A model generated the notes under the pieces. The model made no database searches and was not told where the DNA came from. It worked only from the letters and a program-made list of their open reading frames with translations. Positions 1 to 9,983 of a stretch of DNA of 64,000 nt are shown here, piece after piece; position 1 is the first letter of the stretch; each line of letters begins with the position of its first letter. The DNA lies in the NCBI RefSeq assembly GCF_005925325.1, contig NZ_SRMP01000005.1:565489-629488 (forward strand), given 5' to 3'. Source of the stretch: Pedobacter helvus (GTDB lineage: Bacteria; Bacteroidota; Bacteroidia; Sphingobacteriales; Sphingobacteriaceae). Position numbers and translations under genes: made by a program.

Positions 1-2
1 AG

Positions 3-2261
3 CAAAATTTAAAATTATGGTACAATAAACCAGCCCAGCGTTGGGAAGAAACAATCCCTCTTGGAAATGGTAGGTTGGGAATGATGCCCGACGGCGGAAT
101 TCATACAGAAAACATTGTTCTAAATGATATCACATTGTGGTCTGGAGCTCCGCAGGATGCCAACAATTATGAGGCACACAAAAGTCTGGATGAAATTAGA
201 AGGTTGATTTTGGAAGGGAAAAATGATCTTGCACAGGACCTGGTAAATAAAAATTTCATTTGTAAAGGTGAAGGCTCAGGTGGCACAAATTATGGTTGTT
301 TTCAGCTTTTGGGCAACTTGACCTTTGATTTTAATTATGAAAATAAAAAAGCAAAGGCAACACAATACCTCCGCGAGCTATCCATAAATCAGGCTTTGGC
401 AAAAACATCATTCGTACTAGACGGAGTAACCTACACTAGGGAATACTTAACCAGTTTCGATGATGATGTTACTATCATTAAATTGACATCATCTAAACCT
501 GGAAAGCTAAATTTTGATCTGTGCATTTCTCGTCCCGAACGTGCAATAGTGAAATCGAATAAAGGAGAGCTTGTAATGAGCGGCCAACTAGACAATGGCA
601 TTGATGGTAAGGGAATGAAATACCAAGCCCGTGTAAAAGCGGTTTCAACTGGCGGCACTCAGGAAGTAAAAGACGATAAAATAGTGGTTAAAAATGCCTC
701 AAGTGTAATCGTGTTTTTAGCTGCTGGTACCGATTTTATGAACCCAGGTTTTTTGGCAAAAGTAGATCAGGATTTAAAATCAGCCATTGCTAAGTCATAT
801 GCCGTTCAAAAACAGAACCATATCCGTAATTTTCAGAAAAAGTTTAATCGCTTAAGTCTACAAATAGGAAACGAAGCATTCAATGATGTTCCTACTGATG
901 AGCGCTTAGTGAATTACAACAAAAATCCTAAAGCTGATGTTGGTTTCCCAGTATTATTTTATCAGTTTGGTAGGTATTTGAGTATAAGCAGTACACGTGT
1001 GGGTTTATTACCTCCGAACTTACAAGGGCTTTGGGCAAATCAAATCCGTACCCCTTGGAATGGCGATTACCATTTGGATGTGAATATTCAAATGAACCAA
1101 TGGCCGGTAGAAGTTAGTAATTTGTCTGAACTGAATTTGCCACTTGCGGATTTAGTTGGCCGAATGGTGAAAAATGGGGAACGTACCGCGAAAGCTTATT
1201 ATAATTCTAAAGGATGGATTGCCCATGTGATTACCAATGTTTGGGGTTTTACCGAACCAGGAGAAAGTGCCAATTGGGGAGCATCAAATGCAGGTTCTGG
1301 TTGGTTGTGCAATAACTTGTGGGATCATTATGCATTTAGCAACGATAAGGCTTATTTGAAAAAGATTTACCCTATCTTAAAAGGGTCGGCAGAGTTCTAT
1401 GCAGATGCTTTAATTAAAGATCCGCAAACAGGCTGGTTGGTGACCGCTCCCTCGGTTTCACCAGAAAATTCTTTCTACTTACCTAATGGCAAAACAGCGA
1501 GCATTTCAATGGGGCCAACCATTGACAACCAGATTGTTCGTGAATTGTTTAGCAATGTGATAGAGGCTGCCAAAACTTTAGGGATTGATCAGGAATTTAG
1601 TCGTTTTTTAGCAGATAAATTAAAATCTGTTCCTCCTCCGGGCAGCATTAGTAAAGATGGGCGCATAATGGAATGGATCCGCGATTATAAGGAAGCAGAA
1701 CCACAGCATCGTCATATCTCTCACCTTTACGGCTTATATCCGGCATCTTTGATAACGCCAATAAAAACACCTGAACTTGCAGAAGCCGCAAAAAAAACTT
1801 TAGAAGCTAGGGGCGATGATGGGCCGAGTTGGTCTATTGCCTACAAACTTTTGTTCTGGGCAAGATTACACGATGGTGAGCGTTCGGGCAAACTTTTACA
1901 TGAATTAATGAAGCCTACTACAAGAACCGATATCAATTACGGAGCAGGTGGGGGTATCTATCCAAACTTGTTGTCTGCTGGTCCGCCATTTCAAATTGAT
2001 GGAAATTTTGGTGGTGCTGCCGGAATAGCGGAAATGCTCATTCAAAGCCATGATGGTTTCATCGATCTTTTGCCTGCCATTCCAAATGAATGGAAAGCTT
2101 ACGGAAAAATCAAAGGGGTTAAGGCAAGGGGGAACCTTACCTTAGATTTTGAGTGGAAAGATGGAAAAGTGACATCTTATAAAATTTATGGTCCCCAAGT
2201 GCAGAAGATAAAGCTAAGGGTTAATGGTAAAATGATGGATGTAAGCAGTCAAAAAGTATAA
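3..2261 (+). CDS. Alpha-L-fucosidase, glycoside hydrolase family 95 (5' end outside window)
   Basis: The frame is open to the left edge: codons before the first internal ATG at 75 already encode the typical GH95 start (LWYNKPAQRWEETIPLGNGRLG), so the real start and signal peptide lie upstream. The order is an N-terminal beta-sandwich domain, then an (alpha/alpha)6 barrel containing PGESANWG, PSVSPEN, HRHISHLYGLYP and the late IDGNFGG motif, then a C-terminal beta domain. Family members hydrolyse alpha-1,2-linked fucose, and some act on alpha-L-galactose. It is first in a tight operon with two alpha-galactosidase-type enzymes and an esterase, and the next gene starts 4 bases after its stop. 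It probably works in the periplasm or at the surface on plant hemicellulose or pectin side chains; the exact substrate is inference. Confidence 0.93.
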   Translation, partial: QNLKLWYNKPAQRWEETIPLGNGRLGMMPDGGIHTENIVLNDITLWSGAPQDANNYEAHKSLDEIRRLILEGKNDLAQDLVNKNFICKGEGSGGTNYGCFQLLGNLTFDFNYENKKAKATQYLRELSINQALAKTSFVLDGVTYTREYLTSFDDDVTIIKLTSSKPGKLNFDLCISRPERAIVKSNKGELVMSGQLDNGIDGKGMKYQARVKAVSTGGTQEVKDDKIVVKNASSVIVFLAAGTDFMNPGFLAKVDQDLKSAIAKSYAVQKQNHIRNFQKKFNRLSLQIGNEAFNDVPTDERLVNYNKNPKADVGFPVLFYQFGRYLSISSTRVGLLPPNLQGLWANQIRTPWNGDYHLDVNIQMNQWPVEVSNLSELNLPLADLVGRMVKNGERTAKAYYNSKGWIAHVITNVWGFTEPGESANWGASNAGSGWLCNNLWDHYAFSNDKAYLKKIYPILKGSAEFYADALIKDPQTGWLVTAPSVSPENSFYLPNGKTASISMGPTIDNQIVRELFSNVIEAAKTLGIDQEFSRFLADKLKSVPPPGSISKDGRIMEWIRDYKEAEPQHRHISHLYGLYPASLITPIKTPELAEAAKKTLEARGDDGPSWSIAYKLLFWARLHDGERSGKLLHELMKPTTRTDINYGAGGGIYPNLLSAGPPFQIDGNFGGAAGIAEMLIQSHDGFIDLLPAIPNEWKAYGKIKGVKARGNLTLDFEWKDGKVTSYKIYGPQVQKIKLRVNGKMMDVSSQKV

Positions 2262-2265
2262 TTGG

Positions 2266-4290
2266 ATGAAATTTAGGTTTAAAAGAATGCACTACTGCGC
2301 AGCGCTATGTTTCATCTTGTTAAATCTGACAAGCTATGCTCAGAAAATCCGTTTTGGAGCCAATTCTTTGATTGATTATCAAACTGAAAAAGGAATATTT
2401 AATGTTTATGTTGATGGCGAGTTGGTTCTGAAGGATGCCTTTTCAGCAGGGAGAGTGAATAAGGTGTTCATCAGTTCTAAAGATTTTAAGAAGAGAACTA
2501 CGCAAAAAAGCCAGTTTAAAAATTCGGTTGGAAAAGGTTTATGCTACAGATTTACAGCTAAAAACGAGGCAGGCTTAACTCTCGAACAGTCGGTTTATGC
2601 ATATACTGACCAGAACTTCTTTACCATTGATGTAAAGGTTTTAGGAGCTGATCTTAGTAGCAATGAAATGTTTCCGCTGAAGGGAGAACTGGTGACGAAG
2701 CAAGATTTTTCAGATTTCACCTCGTTGTTTGTTCCATTCGACAATGATACTTTCATTAGTTATCAGGCAAACTTGCTAAAGATTGGGAAGGAGAACACTA
2801 GCTCTGAAGTGACCGCCATTTATAACCGTATCAACCGAAATGGTTTTGTAATTGGTACGCTGGATCACGATCAATGGAAAACTGGAGTTATATCGAAGCT
2901 GCAAGCGCCGACACTATTGGATTTAACAGTGCAGAGTGGTTTTACAAATGAGGAGATTACAAGGGATAAAATAGCGCATGGGTTTTTGAAAGACAGTAGC
3001 ATTACTTCTTCTAAAGTGTTATTCGGTTATTTCAACGATTGGCGCCTAGGTATGGAAACCTACGCAAAGACTGTGAGAAAAAATGAAAAGCCGATTGTGG
3101 CCGACTGGAAGGGGCCATCGCCAGTGGGATGGAATAGTTGGGGCGTGATGCAGGAAAAAATCTCTCTGGACAAAGCAAAAAAGGTCGTCGATTTTTTTGC
3201 CGATGAATTAAAGCAATTTAGAATTGGTGATGTATGTTACATCGACTTGGATTCCTATTGGGATAACATGCTCAAAGGTGATGACTATAGTCTGTTAAAG
3301 CAATTTGCTGATTACTGTAAATCGAAAAATTTAAAACCTGGAATTTATTGGGCGCCATTTACCGATTGGGGATTTAAAGATGGACCAGATCGAAAAGCTA
3401 AGGGAGGACAATATACTTACGGAGAAATGTGGACAAAAGTTGGTAATGGCTTTTACGATTTCGATGGCGCCAGAGCCCTGGATCCTACGCATCCCGGCAC
3501 ACAAATGCGTATAAAAGATATGATTTCGAACTTCAAGAAATGCGGTTTCGAAATGATAAAAATTGATTTTTTAGGTCACGCAGCGGCGGAGTCAACACAG
3601 TTTTACGATTCTAAAATCACAACTGGTATGCAAGCCTACAAAGTTGGTATGGAATATTTGTTGAAATGTTTGGATAATAAGATGTTGGTTTACGCTGCCA
3701 TTTCTCCAAGCTTGGCGTCTGGTAAATATGTGCAGGTTAGAAGAATAGCCTGCGATGCATTTAAAAGCATCAAAGACACAGAGTACACGTTGAACAGCGT
3801 TACCAATGGCTGGTGGCAAACTTATCTATACAATTACATCGATGCTGATCACGTGGTGTTGGCAGATGAAAGTGAAGCCGCAAATGTTGCCCGAACATTG
3901 TCGGCAATTGTTACCGGCACACTCATTAGTGGGGATGATTTCTCTAGCGATGGGCAATGGAAAGCTCGAGCGACAAAGCTGTTTCAAAATCAAGATCTAC
4001 TGAAAATTATTGAAGACGGAAAGGCATTCAGACCAGTAGAGGGGAACAAGGGCAAAAGTGCTTCCAACCAATTCTTAAAGGATAAAGGTAAAGTTCAATA
4101 TTTAGCCCTTTTTAATTACGAGAACAAAAATGCTTCGGTAAAAATCGACTTTCAACAATTAGGAATAAAAGACCAGTCGGTTCTTGCTGTTGAAAATCTG
4201 ATGACCCGCAAACAAATCGATATTGTTCATAATAGCGAAATCTTACTTCAACCAGCAGAGGCAATAATGCTCAAAATAACACTCAAATAG
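2266..4290 (+). CDS. Secreted alpha-galactosidase-like glycoside hydrolase (clan GH-D, GH27/GH36-like)
   Basis: A 674-residue protein with a signal peptide (about residues 1-25, ending SYAQ). An N-terminal beta-rich domain of roughly 250 residues precedes a TIM barrel with the clan GH-D hallmark PVGWNSWG. The expected nucleophile is Asp434 in IKIDFLGH and the acid/base is Asp497 in RRIACDAF. Clan members hydrolyse alpha-galactosides, or sometimes alpha-N-acetylgalactosaminides, with retention of configuration. The sequence differs strongly from the classical GH36 enzyme encoded next, so the two probably cut different linkages. Spacing of 4 and 10 bases to its neighbours indicates one transcript. 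The clan is clear; the precise family and substrate are not. Confidence 0.85.
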   Translation: MKFRFKRMHYCAALCFILLNLTSYAQKIRFGANSLIDYQTEKGIFNVYVDGELVLKDAFSAGRVNKVFISSKDFKKRTTQKSQFKNSVGKGLCYRFTAKNEAGLTLEQSVYAYTDQNFFTIDVKVLGADLSSNEMFPLKGELVTKQDFSDFTSLFVPFDNDTFISYQANLLKIGKENTSSEVTAIYNRINRNGFVIGTLDHDQWKTGVISKLQAPTLLDLTVQSGFTNEEITRDKIAHGFLKDSSITSSKVLFGYFNDWRLGMETYAKTVRKNEKPIVADWKGPSPVGWNSWGVMQEKISLDKAKKVVDFFADELKQFRIGDVCYIDLDSYWDNMLKGDDYSLLKQFADYCKSKNLKPGIYWAPFTDWGFKDGPDRKAKGGQYTYGEMWTKVGNGFYDFDGARALDPTHPGTQMRIKDMISNFKKCGFEMIKIDFLGHAAAESTQFYDSKITTGMQAYKVGMEYLLKCLDNKMLVYAAISPSLASGKYVQVRRIACDAFKSIKDTEYTLNSVTNGWWQTYLYNYIDADHVVLADESEAANVARTLSAIVTGTLISGDDFSSDGQWKARATKLFQNQDLLKIIEDGKAFRPVEGNKGKSASNQFLKDKGKVQYLALFNYENKNASVKIDFQQLGIKDQSVLAVENLMTRKQIDIVHNSEILLQPAEAIMLKITLK

Positions 4291-4300
4291 TAAAATAAAG

Positions 4301-6499
4301 ATGATCAAACCTCAAACATACTTCAAAATTAGCTTATTGTTCACCGTCACAATCTTGTTCGCTACGGCAAGCTATAGCCAAATTATTATTCCGATAGAAA
4401 CGGCAAAAAATGCTTTAGTTTTAAGTGCTGTAAAAGGGCAGGATGTGCAAACAGTCTATTTCGGTCAGAAACTTGCTGCCAGTCAGGAATATGCAGAAAT
4501 TAATGCCGCTTACAAACAAACCAATGATTACACTGGCCTGCTGAATTCGGTTTATACACCTTCAGGGTCGCGTAATTTGGTAGAACCAGCGATCAGTGTT
4601 ACCCATGCGGATGGAAACAAAAGCTTAGATTTGGTCTATGTGCAACATCGTGCTGAAAAACTGAACGAAGACGTTAGTCTAACCACAATTGAGCTTAAAG
4701 ATCCTGTCTATCCATTTTCTGTAAAGCTGTTTTACAAGAGTTATTATAAAGAGGATGTAATCGAACAATGGACGGAGATAAAGCATACTGAAAAAGGAAG
4801 TATTACTTTAGATAAATTTGCTTCTGCAAATCTGCACCTTAAAGCACAAAATTACTATTTAAGGCAGTATCATGGCGATTGGGCCAAAGAAATGCAAGCC
4901 GAAGAAAGCAGAATTACCCATGGTATAAAAACATTGGACAGTAAACTTGGAACCCGGGCAAATTTGTTCCAGCCCTCGGTATTCATGGTTTCCTTGAATT
5001 CGCCCGCTACCGAGAATTATGGAAGCGTACTGTATGGTGCTATGGAATGGAGCGGGAATTTTAGAATCGACTTAGAGCTTGATTATCAGAATAACTTAAG
5101 AATTATCGCAGGTATCAATAATTACGCATCTCCTTATCGATTGGCGCCAAATCAAGTTTTCACCACGCCTAAATTTCTTTATACTTTCTCTGATCAGGGA
5201 AAAGGAGCGGCAAGTCGTAAATTGCAAAACTGGGCAAGAAACTACCAACTTTTAGACGGCAAAGGAGAACGGTTAACCTTGCTCAACAATTGGGAAGCTA
5301 CTTACTTTGATTTTACCGAGCAAAAATTGGCGGGGCTATTAAAAGATACCAAAGCACTTGGCGTAGATCTATTTTTGTTAGATGACGGTTGGTTTGCCAA
5401 CAAATATCCAAGGAATGACGATCATGCTGGTTTGGGCGACTGGCAGGAGAACAAGCAAAAGTTGCCTAATGGTATCGGTTCGTTGGTTAAAGAAGCAGAT
5501 AAAAATGGAGTAAAGTTTGGAATATGGATCGAGCCGGAAATGGTAAACCCAAAAAGTGAATTATATGAGAAGCACCCTGATTGGGTAATCAAACAGCCCA
5601 AAAGGAATGAATACTATTTCAGAAATCAATTGGTTTTAGATTTGTCTAATCCAAAGGTACAGGATTTTGTTTTTGGCGTAGTTGATGATCTTTTTACGAA
5701 AAATCCTAGTCTGGCTTATATCAAATGGGACTGTAATGCGGTAATTTATAATGCTTACTCTGCTCATTTGAAGGATCAGTCGGCATTTTATATCGAATAT
5801 GTGCAGGGGCTATATAAAGTTTTGGAAAAAATTAGAGCCAAATATCCAAAAGTACCAATGATGCTATGTTCTGGCGGGGGCGGAAGGGTAGACTACGCCG
5901 CATTGAAATACTTTACAGAGTTCTGGCCAAGTGATAATACAGATCCTATGGAACGCATTTTCATGCAATGGGAGTATTCCTATTTCTATCCAGCTATTGC
6001 CACTTCAAATCACGTAACTGATTGGGGCAAGCAACCCATTAAGTTCCGTACCGATGTGGCAATGATGGGAAAACTTGGTTTTGATATCGTAGTGAGTAAA
6101 TTGCCGGAAAATGAACTTAGATTTTGCCAAGATGCGATCAAGAATTATAACGATTTGAAGCAGGTGATTTGGCATGGCAATCAATATCGCTTGGCAAATC
6201 CAACGGAGGGAAGCGTTGCATCGATGTTATACGTAGGCACAGATCAAACTTCGGCAGTGAGTTTCAATTATCTGGTAAACAACCGCTATGATGAGGGAAG
6301 CAAATTTCCCATCCGGATGCAAGGTTTAAATGAAACAAAAAAATATAAGCTCACAGAAATTAATCTATATCCGGGAACAAATTCAACCATAGATTCATCA
6401 AAGGTTTACAGCGGAGAATTTCTAATGAAAATTGGCTTCAATCCAAATGTAAAAGCTGATCGAACTAGTGTAGTCATTAAAGTGGAGGAGGCAAAGTGA
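4301..6499 (+). CDS. Alpha-galactosidase, glycoside hydrolase family 36
   Basis: A 732-residue protein with a signal peptide (about residues 1-26, ending SYSQ). It has the usual GH36 order: an N-terminal super-sandwich domain, a TIM barrel from about residue 320, and a small C-terminal beta domain. Diagnostic motifs are LLDDGWF, GIWIEPEMVNP and DLSNP. The nucleophile Asp477 lies in IKWDCN and the acid/base Asp545 in FWPSDNTDP. Length and residue numbers match well-studied GH36 enzymes. It removes terminal alpha-1,6-galactose from oligosaccharides or galactomannan side chains. Its stop codon overlaps the start of the next gene by one base, which supports translational coupling. Confidence 0.95.
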   Translation: MIKPQTYFKISLLFTVTILFATASYSQIIIPIETAKNALVLSAVKGQDVQTVYFGQKLAASQEYAEINAAYKQTNDYTGLLNSVYTPSGSRNLVEPAISVTHADGNKSLDLVYVQHRAEKLNEDVSLTTIELKDPVYPFSVKLFYKSYYKEDVIEQWTEIKHTEKGSITLDKFASANLHLKAQNYYLRQYHGDWAKEMQAEESRITHGIKTLDSKLGTRANLFQPSVFMVSLNSPATENYGSVLYGAMEWSGNFRIDLELDYQNNLRIIAGINNYASPYRLAPNQVFTTPKFLYTFSDQGKGAASRKLQNWARNYQLLDGKGERLTLLNNWEATYFDFTEQKLAGLLKDTKALGVDLFLLDDGWFANKYPRNDDHAGLGDWQENKQKLPNGIGSLVKEADKNGVKFGIWIEPEMVNPKSELYEKHPDWVIKQPKRNEYYFRNQLVLDLSNPKVQDFVFGVVDDLFTKNPSLAYIKWDCNAVIYNAYSAHLKDQSAFYIEYVQGLYKVLEKIRAKYPKVPMMLCSGGGGRVDYAALKYFTEFWPSDNTDPMERIFMQWEYSYFYPAIATSNHVTDWGKQPIKFRTDVAMMGKLGFDIVVSKLPENELRFCQDAIKNYNDLKQVIWHGNQYRLANPTEGSVASMLYVGTDQTSAVSFNYLVNNRYDEGSKFPIRMQGLNETKKYKLTEINLYPGTNSTIDSSKVYSGEFLMKIGFNPNVKADRTSVVIKVEEAK

Positions 6500-8436
6500 T
6501 GACCGCAAGGAATTTAATATTGTCATTTCTCATGATTTTTTGCTTTGCGAGAGTGGAGGCAAAAATTACCTTGCCTGCCTATTTCAGTTCAAACATGGTG
6601 TTGCAACAAAACGCAGAAATCACATTGAAGGGGAAAGCAAGTCCAACTAATCAGATCATGTTAGTTACCTCATGGGATCAAAAAAAATACACAACATGGA
6701 CAGATCAGGCTGGGGATTTCAAGATCAAAATAAAAACTCGTTCTTACGGCGGCCCATATTTAATGGCGCTATCGGGAGATGGGATGGCGATAAAATTCGA
6801 AAACATTATGATTGGTGATGTTTGGATGTGTTCAGGACAATCGAATATGGAAATGCCATTAGCGGGCTGGGGTAAGATCAATCATTATGAAAGGGAAATA
6901 GCTGAAGCAAATTATCCAAACATTAGGTTACTGCAAATGGTACACACCACCAGTAATTTTCCCTCAAATGAAGCAGTTGTTCAAAACGCTGGATGGAATG
7001 TTTGTTCGCCTACCAGCATTCCGGAATTTTCGGCAACTGCATATTTTTTTGCTAGAGAAGTCTACAAACATACTGGCATCCCCATCGGATTAATTCATAG
7101 CTCGTGGGGAGGTACCGTAGCTGAAGCATGGACTAGCCCGGAAACCATTGCCAAGATTTCAGACTTCCAGGTCGCACTGAATAATGTTCGAAAAAATGAT
7201 AGTGAGGACGTTTATCTCAATCAAATTAGTGCTTGGAATAAAGAATTGAACCAATTGGATAAGGGTTTGAAGGGCGGAGCAGCAATTTGGGCTAAAGCAG
7301 GCCTGGATGATGCCAATTGGAAGCAAATGAATTTGCCAGCCTTTTTCGACCTAAATGAAAAACCCAATTTCGATGGTGTGGTTTGGTTCAGAAAAAAAGT
7401 GAACATTCCACAATACTGGGCCAATCAGGACCTAACTTTAAGTTTGGGTACCATTGATGATAATGATGTAACCTACTTTGACGGCAAAGAAATCGGAAGT
7501 ACCAAGGGATACGACAGGGAACGTAGGTATATTATTCCTAAAAGCCAAATCACGGCAGGAGAGCACGTAATTACGGTAAAGGTATTCGATGGTGGCGGTG
7601 GGGGTGGTATTTACGGTAATGCCGATAATTTTTACTTGCAGGTTGGTAATCAAAAACAAGATTTAAGCGGTTTGTGGAAGTATAACATTGGTGTAGATCT
7701 TAAAGATTTTAAGCCTATGCCGCAACCTAATAATGGCCCAAATCGCCCAACGGTGTTATATAACGCCATGATCCATCCATTTATCTCGTTCCCAATTAAA
7801 GGCGTGATTTGGTATCAGGGAGAATCGAATGCGGGTAGGGCTAAGCAATACCAAACGCTTTTTCCATCATTGATTAACGATTGGCGGGAAAAATGGAATA
7901 AGCCTAGTTTGCCCTTCTATTTTGTTCAATTAGCTAATTATACTCGTGGAGAGGGTGATGAAACTTCTTGGGCGTTGTTGCGTGAAGCACAACTTAAAAC
8001 GTTGCAATTGTCCAATACCGGAATGGTTACGAGCATTGATATTGGAGATGCTGCAGATATTCACCCAAAGAATAAACAAGATGTTGGCAAGCGGCTGGCT
8101 TTAATTGCTTTAGCTAAAACTTATGGAAAAAGTATCTACTTTTCTGGACCGGTATTTCAATCTATATCGGTAGATAAAAGCGAAATAACGGTAAGATTTA
8201 AATATAATACTGACATAAAAGCAACCTCGGGCACATTAACCGGATTTACAGTCGCTGGACCAGATCAAAAATTTTATCCTTCAAATGCGGTGATTAAGGA
8301 TGGTAATGTTGTTTTAACCAGCCCCAATGTTTCAAATCCAGTTGCAGTACGGTATGCTTGGGCAAATAATCCAGTCGCTAATCTCACAAATAGTTCTGGA
8401 TTGCCAGCCTCGCCTTTTAGAACTGATACTTGGTAG
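6499..8436 (+). CDS. Sialate O-acetylesterase-type SGNH esterase
   Basis: A 645-residue secreted protein. The ATG at 6499 overlaps the previous stop by one base and follows a GGAGG-like site; a GTG at 6496 is a possible alternative start. After the signal peptide it shows SGNH block I (SGQSNMEMPL, Ser115), SWGGT, block III (WYQGESNAGR) and the late Asp-x-x-His pair in DIHPKNK. A jelly-roll-like insert lies at about residues 245-395 and carries a run of six glycines. Proteins of this family in polysaccharide loci usually remove acetyl groups from plant glycans rather than from sialic acid. It is the last gene of the glycosidase operon and would clear O-acetyl groups that block the upstream enzymes. 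Confidence 0.88.
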   Translation: MTARNLILSFLMIFCFARVEAKITLPAYFSSNMVLQQNAEITLKGKASPTNQIMLVTSWDQKKYTTWTDQAGDFKIKIKTRSYGGPYLMALSGDGMAIKFENIMIGDVWMCSGQSNMEMPLAGWGKINHYEREIAEANYPNIRLLQMVHTTSNFPSNEAVVQNAGWNVCSPTSIPEFSATAYFFAREVYKHTGIPIGLIHSSWGGTVAEAWTSPETIAKISDFQVALNNVRKNDSEDVYLNQISAWNKELNQLDKGLKGGAAIWAKAGLDDANWKQMNLPAFFDLNEKPNFDGVVWFRKKVNIPQYWANQDLTLSLGTIDDNDVTYFDGKEIGSTKGYDRERRYIIPKSQITAGEHVITVKVFDGGGGGGIYGNADNFYLQVGNQKQDLSGLWKYNIGVDLKDFKPMPQPNNGPNRPTVLYNAMIHPFISFPIKGVIWYQGESNAGRAKQYQTLFPSLINDWREKWNKPSLPFYFVQLANYTRGEGDETSWALLREAQLKTLQLSNTGMVTSIDIGDAADIHPKNKQDVGKRLALIALAKTYGKSIYFSGPVFQSISVDKSEITVRFKYNTDIKATSGTLTGFTVAGPDQKFYPSNAVIKDGNVVLTSPNVSNPVAVRYAWANNPVANLTNSSGLPASPFRTDTW

Positions 8437-8754
8437 CTGCTTTTTAATTGATGTTTAAAGTCCTTTGAAGCAGAACGATAAACACGAAATGTAAAACCAT
8501 GATATCATCTATTATTGCACAAATAATAAAAAAGAGATGACCAGTTCCGGTCATCTCTTTTAAGGATAAGAACATGTTTTTGTCCCCAGAGTTTTTGAGA
8601 TCTAGGCTTGTGTCGAGGTTAAGTATTAGATAACCTAGATAGATCTTCGGCTCACTACCAGATGGTAATGTGTAATATTTTTTGCAAACTTCGATTTCAA
8701 TAACCTCAATCATTTCATCTCCAGCAGCTTTTATAAGTTCTGTGATTTGTGCAA
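8437..8754. other. Gap downstream of the glycosidase operon, no supported gene
   Basis: An open frame of 89 codons exists on the minus strand (8444-8713). Its last third is simply the terminator hairpin at 8530-8561, and the protein matches nothing I recognise. The part upstream of the hairpin could be a remnant gene that followed the RidA gene, because the frame also reads through codons before its first ATG. I do not call it. Confidence 0.4.
8530..8561. terminator. Hairpin terminator, probably bidirectional
   Basis: A perfect 13-base inverted repeat (AAAAGAGATGACC and its complement) surrounds a 6-base loop, 93 bases after the esterase stop. On the plus strand the stem ends in four T. On the minus strand a longer T-rich run follows, so it can end transcripts arriving from either side. 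Confidence 0.75.
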
Positions 8755-9147
8755 TTATTTAACTGCAATAACGCCGATTTCTACCATTTGTCCGGGTATG
8801 GCAAGTTCCGTAACACCAACGATAGAGCTGGATATTCTTTTTGGGTCTGGATAAAACTGGGCGCCAAACCTTTTTCTTGCTTGGAAGCCTAGTTGCATAT
8901 TGGTCACGTAAATGGTTTCAGAAACGATATCGTCAGCAGTGTAGCCAAAACCATCCAATAATTTTTTGATGTTCTGTTAGGTCAGTTCCATCTGTTGTTC
9001 CATCCCTTCGGCCAGTTCTCCTTTTTCGTTATGCCCCAGCTGCCCCGAAAGGTATACGGTGTTTCCATTTTTTACTGCCTGTACATATCCGTATTCTGCT
9101 TGCCAGGGCATGTTAAAGGTGTTAAATTCTTTATTGTTGTTGAACAT
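8755..9147 (-). pseudogene. RidA/YjgF/UK114-family gene broken by a nonsense codon
   Basis: From the ATG at 9147 the frame reads 56 codons of a RidA-like protein (TVYLSGQLGHNEKGELAEGM), then meets TAA at 8977-8979. It continues in the same frame to 8755 with the rest of the family (DDIVSETIYVTNM, IPGQMVEIGVIAVK). Without the stop the product would have about 130 residues, the normal length. RidA proteins deaminate reactive enamine/imine intermediates. Everything except codon 57 looks intact, so the inactivation is recent or a sequencing error. It sits alone between the glycosidase operon and the mobilization genes. Confidence 0.85.
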
Positions 9148-9879
9148 TTTTTATGTTGTGGGTTTTATTATTTAATGTTGGAAATTAAGTTGAGATGATC
9201 GGAAACCAGTTTTGTGGATCTGATTTCCGATTGCTTATGGTTTAACCTTTGATGAAATTAAGGATGTCCTGGTTTAAGAAACATAGGTTTTAAATCGTGA
9301 TACACTCTCCAAACCAAACATTACTTCTTTTGTTTTTCGATGAATGTAATCCTTTAAAACTTTTTTTGAACAACAAGTAACTGCTCGTCAACTGTACTTC
9401 TTACTGACAACGGTGGACAGTGCCCCTTCACTGTGGTTAGCCTTTGATTACCTCGATTATTGAGTAATAATAATCATGAACAGATCGTGGTAGTAAAGCT
9501 TAATGGATCGATCGTGAAACTCGGTTCAATAGCCATAGTCAGGGTGTTGCCTTTTAATTATCTTTCTCTACTAGTGATAAACTGACTTTCTATCGGCTCA
9601 ACTTTGTTTCGAATTAATTTTTCAGTGATGACGAATCGAAACAAAAATCCAAATATCCAAGGACGCAGTTATAATGGCAGCCCATATCTTCGGCTGAGAA
9701 AAGCCAAATCTTTCTCTAGAACTTGGCTCAGGCTGCAGGTCAGAAAAGCCGTGATGCAGGCCGCCGCAGAAATCGATCTCAGTTCCGTTTCTAGACGCTA
9801 AACAAAACCTTAAACTATTTCATCAACCATTGTTTTCAGCACTGGCTTAGGAGCTTTGTTTGGTAGCCCGCGTGGTCTA
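9148..9879. other. Non-coding stretch upstream of the mobilization genes
   Basis: I see no convincing gene. A 65-codon basic reading frame (9604-9801) has no recognisable features. An 8-base inverted repeat (ATCGGAAA at 9198-9205, complement at 9224-9231) encloses a shorter CCA/TGG pair and could form a cruciform just upstream of the RidA remnant. The stretch probably holds one end of the mobile element, but no boundary repeat is evident by eye. Confidence 0.4.
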
Positions 9880-9918
9880 GGCAAAGATGTATTTTTGCAT
9901 GCGCAAAAAATCTTTGCC
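9880..9918. repeat. Long interrupted inverted repeat, candidate oriT hairpin
   Basis: GGCAAAGAT (9880-9888) pairs with ATCTTTGCC (9910-9918), and inside it TTTTTGC (9892-9898) pairs with GCAAAAA (9903-9909). A three-base bulge interrupts the stem and the loop is ATGC. It lies 66 bases upstream of mobA, where relaxase recognition sites usually occur. No T-run follows it, so a terminator is less likely. The oriT role is inferred from position and structure; the nick site cannot be read from the sequence. Confidence 0.5.
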
Positions 9919-9983
9919 GTCCTTAAGGCCGGGGCACCACTCGGAACTCGTGCTGCTGTAAACGTCTAATCCTAAGAGACCTT

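Noticed and set aside
8444..8713. An 89-codon minus-strand frame after the RidA remnant
   Set aside because: It reads through the terminator hairpin at 8530-8561 and matches no family I know; at most it is a remnant.
9604..9801. A 65-codon basic frame upstream of mobA
   Set aside because: No start context, domain or conservation argument; treated as non-coding.
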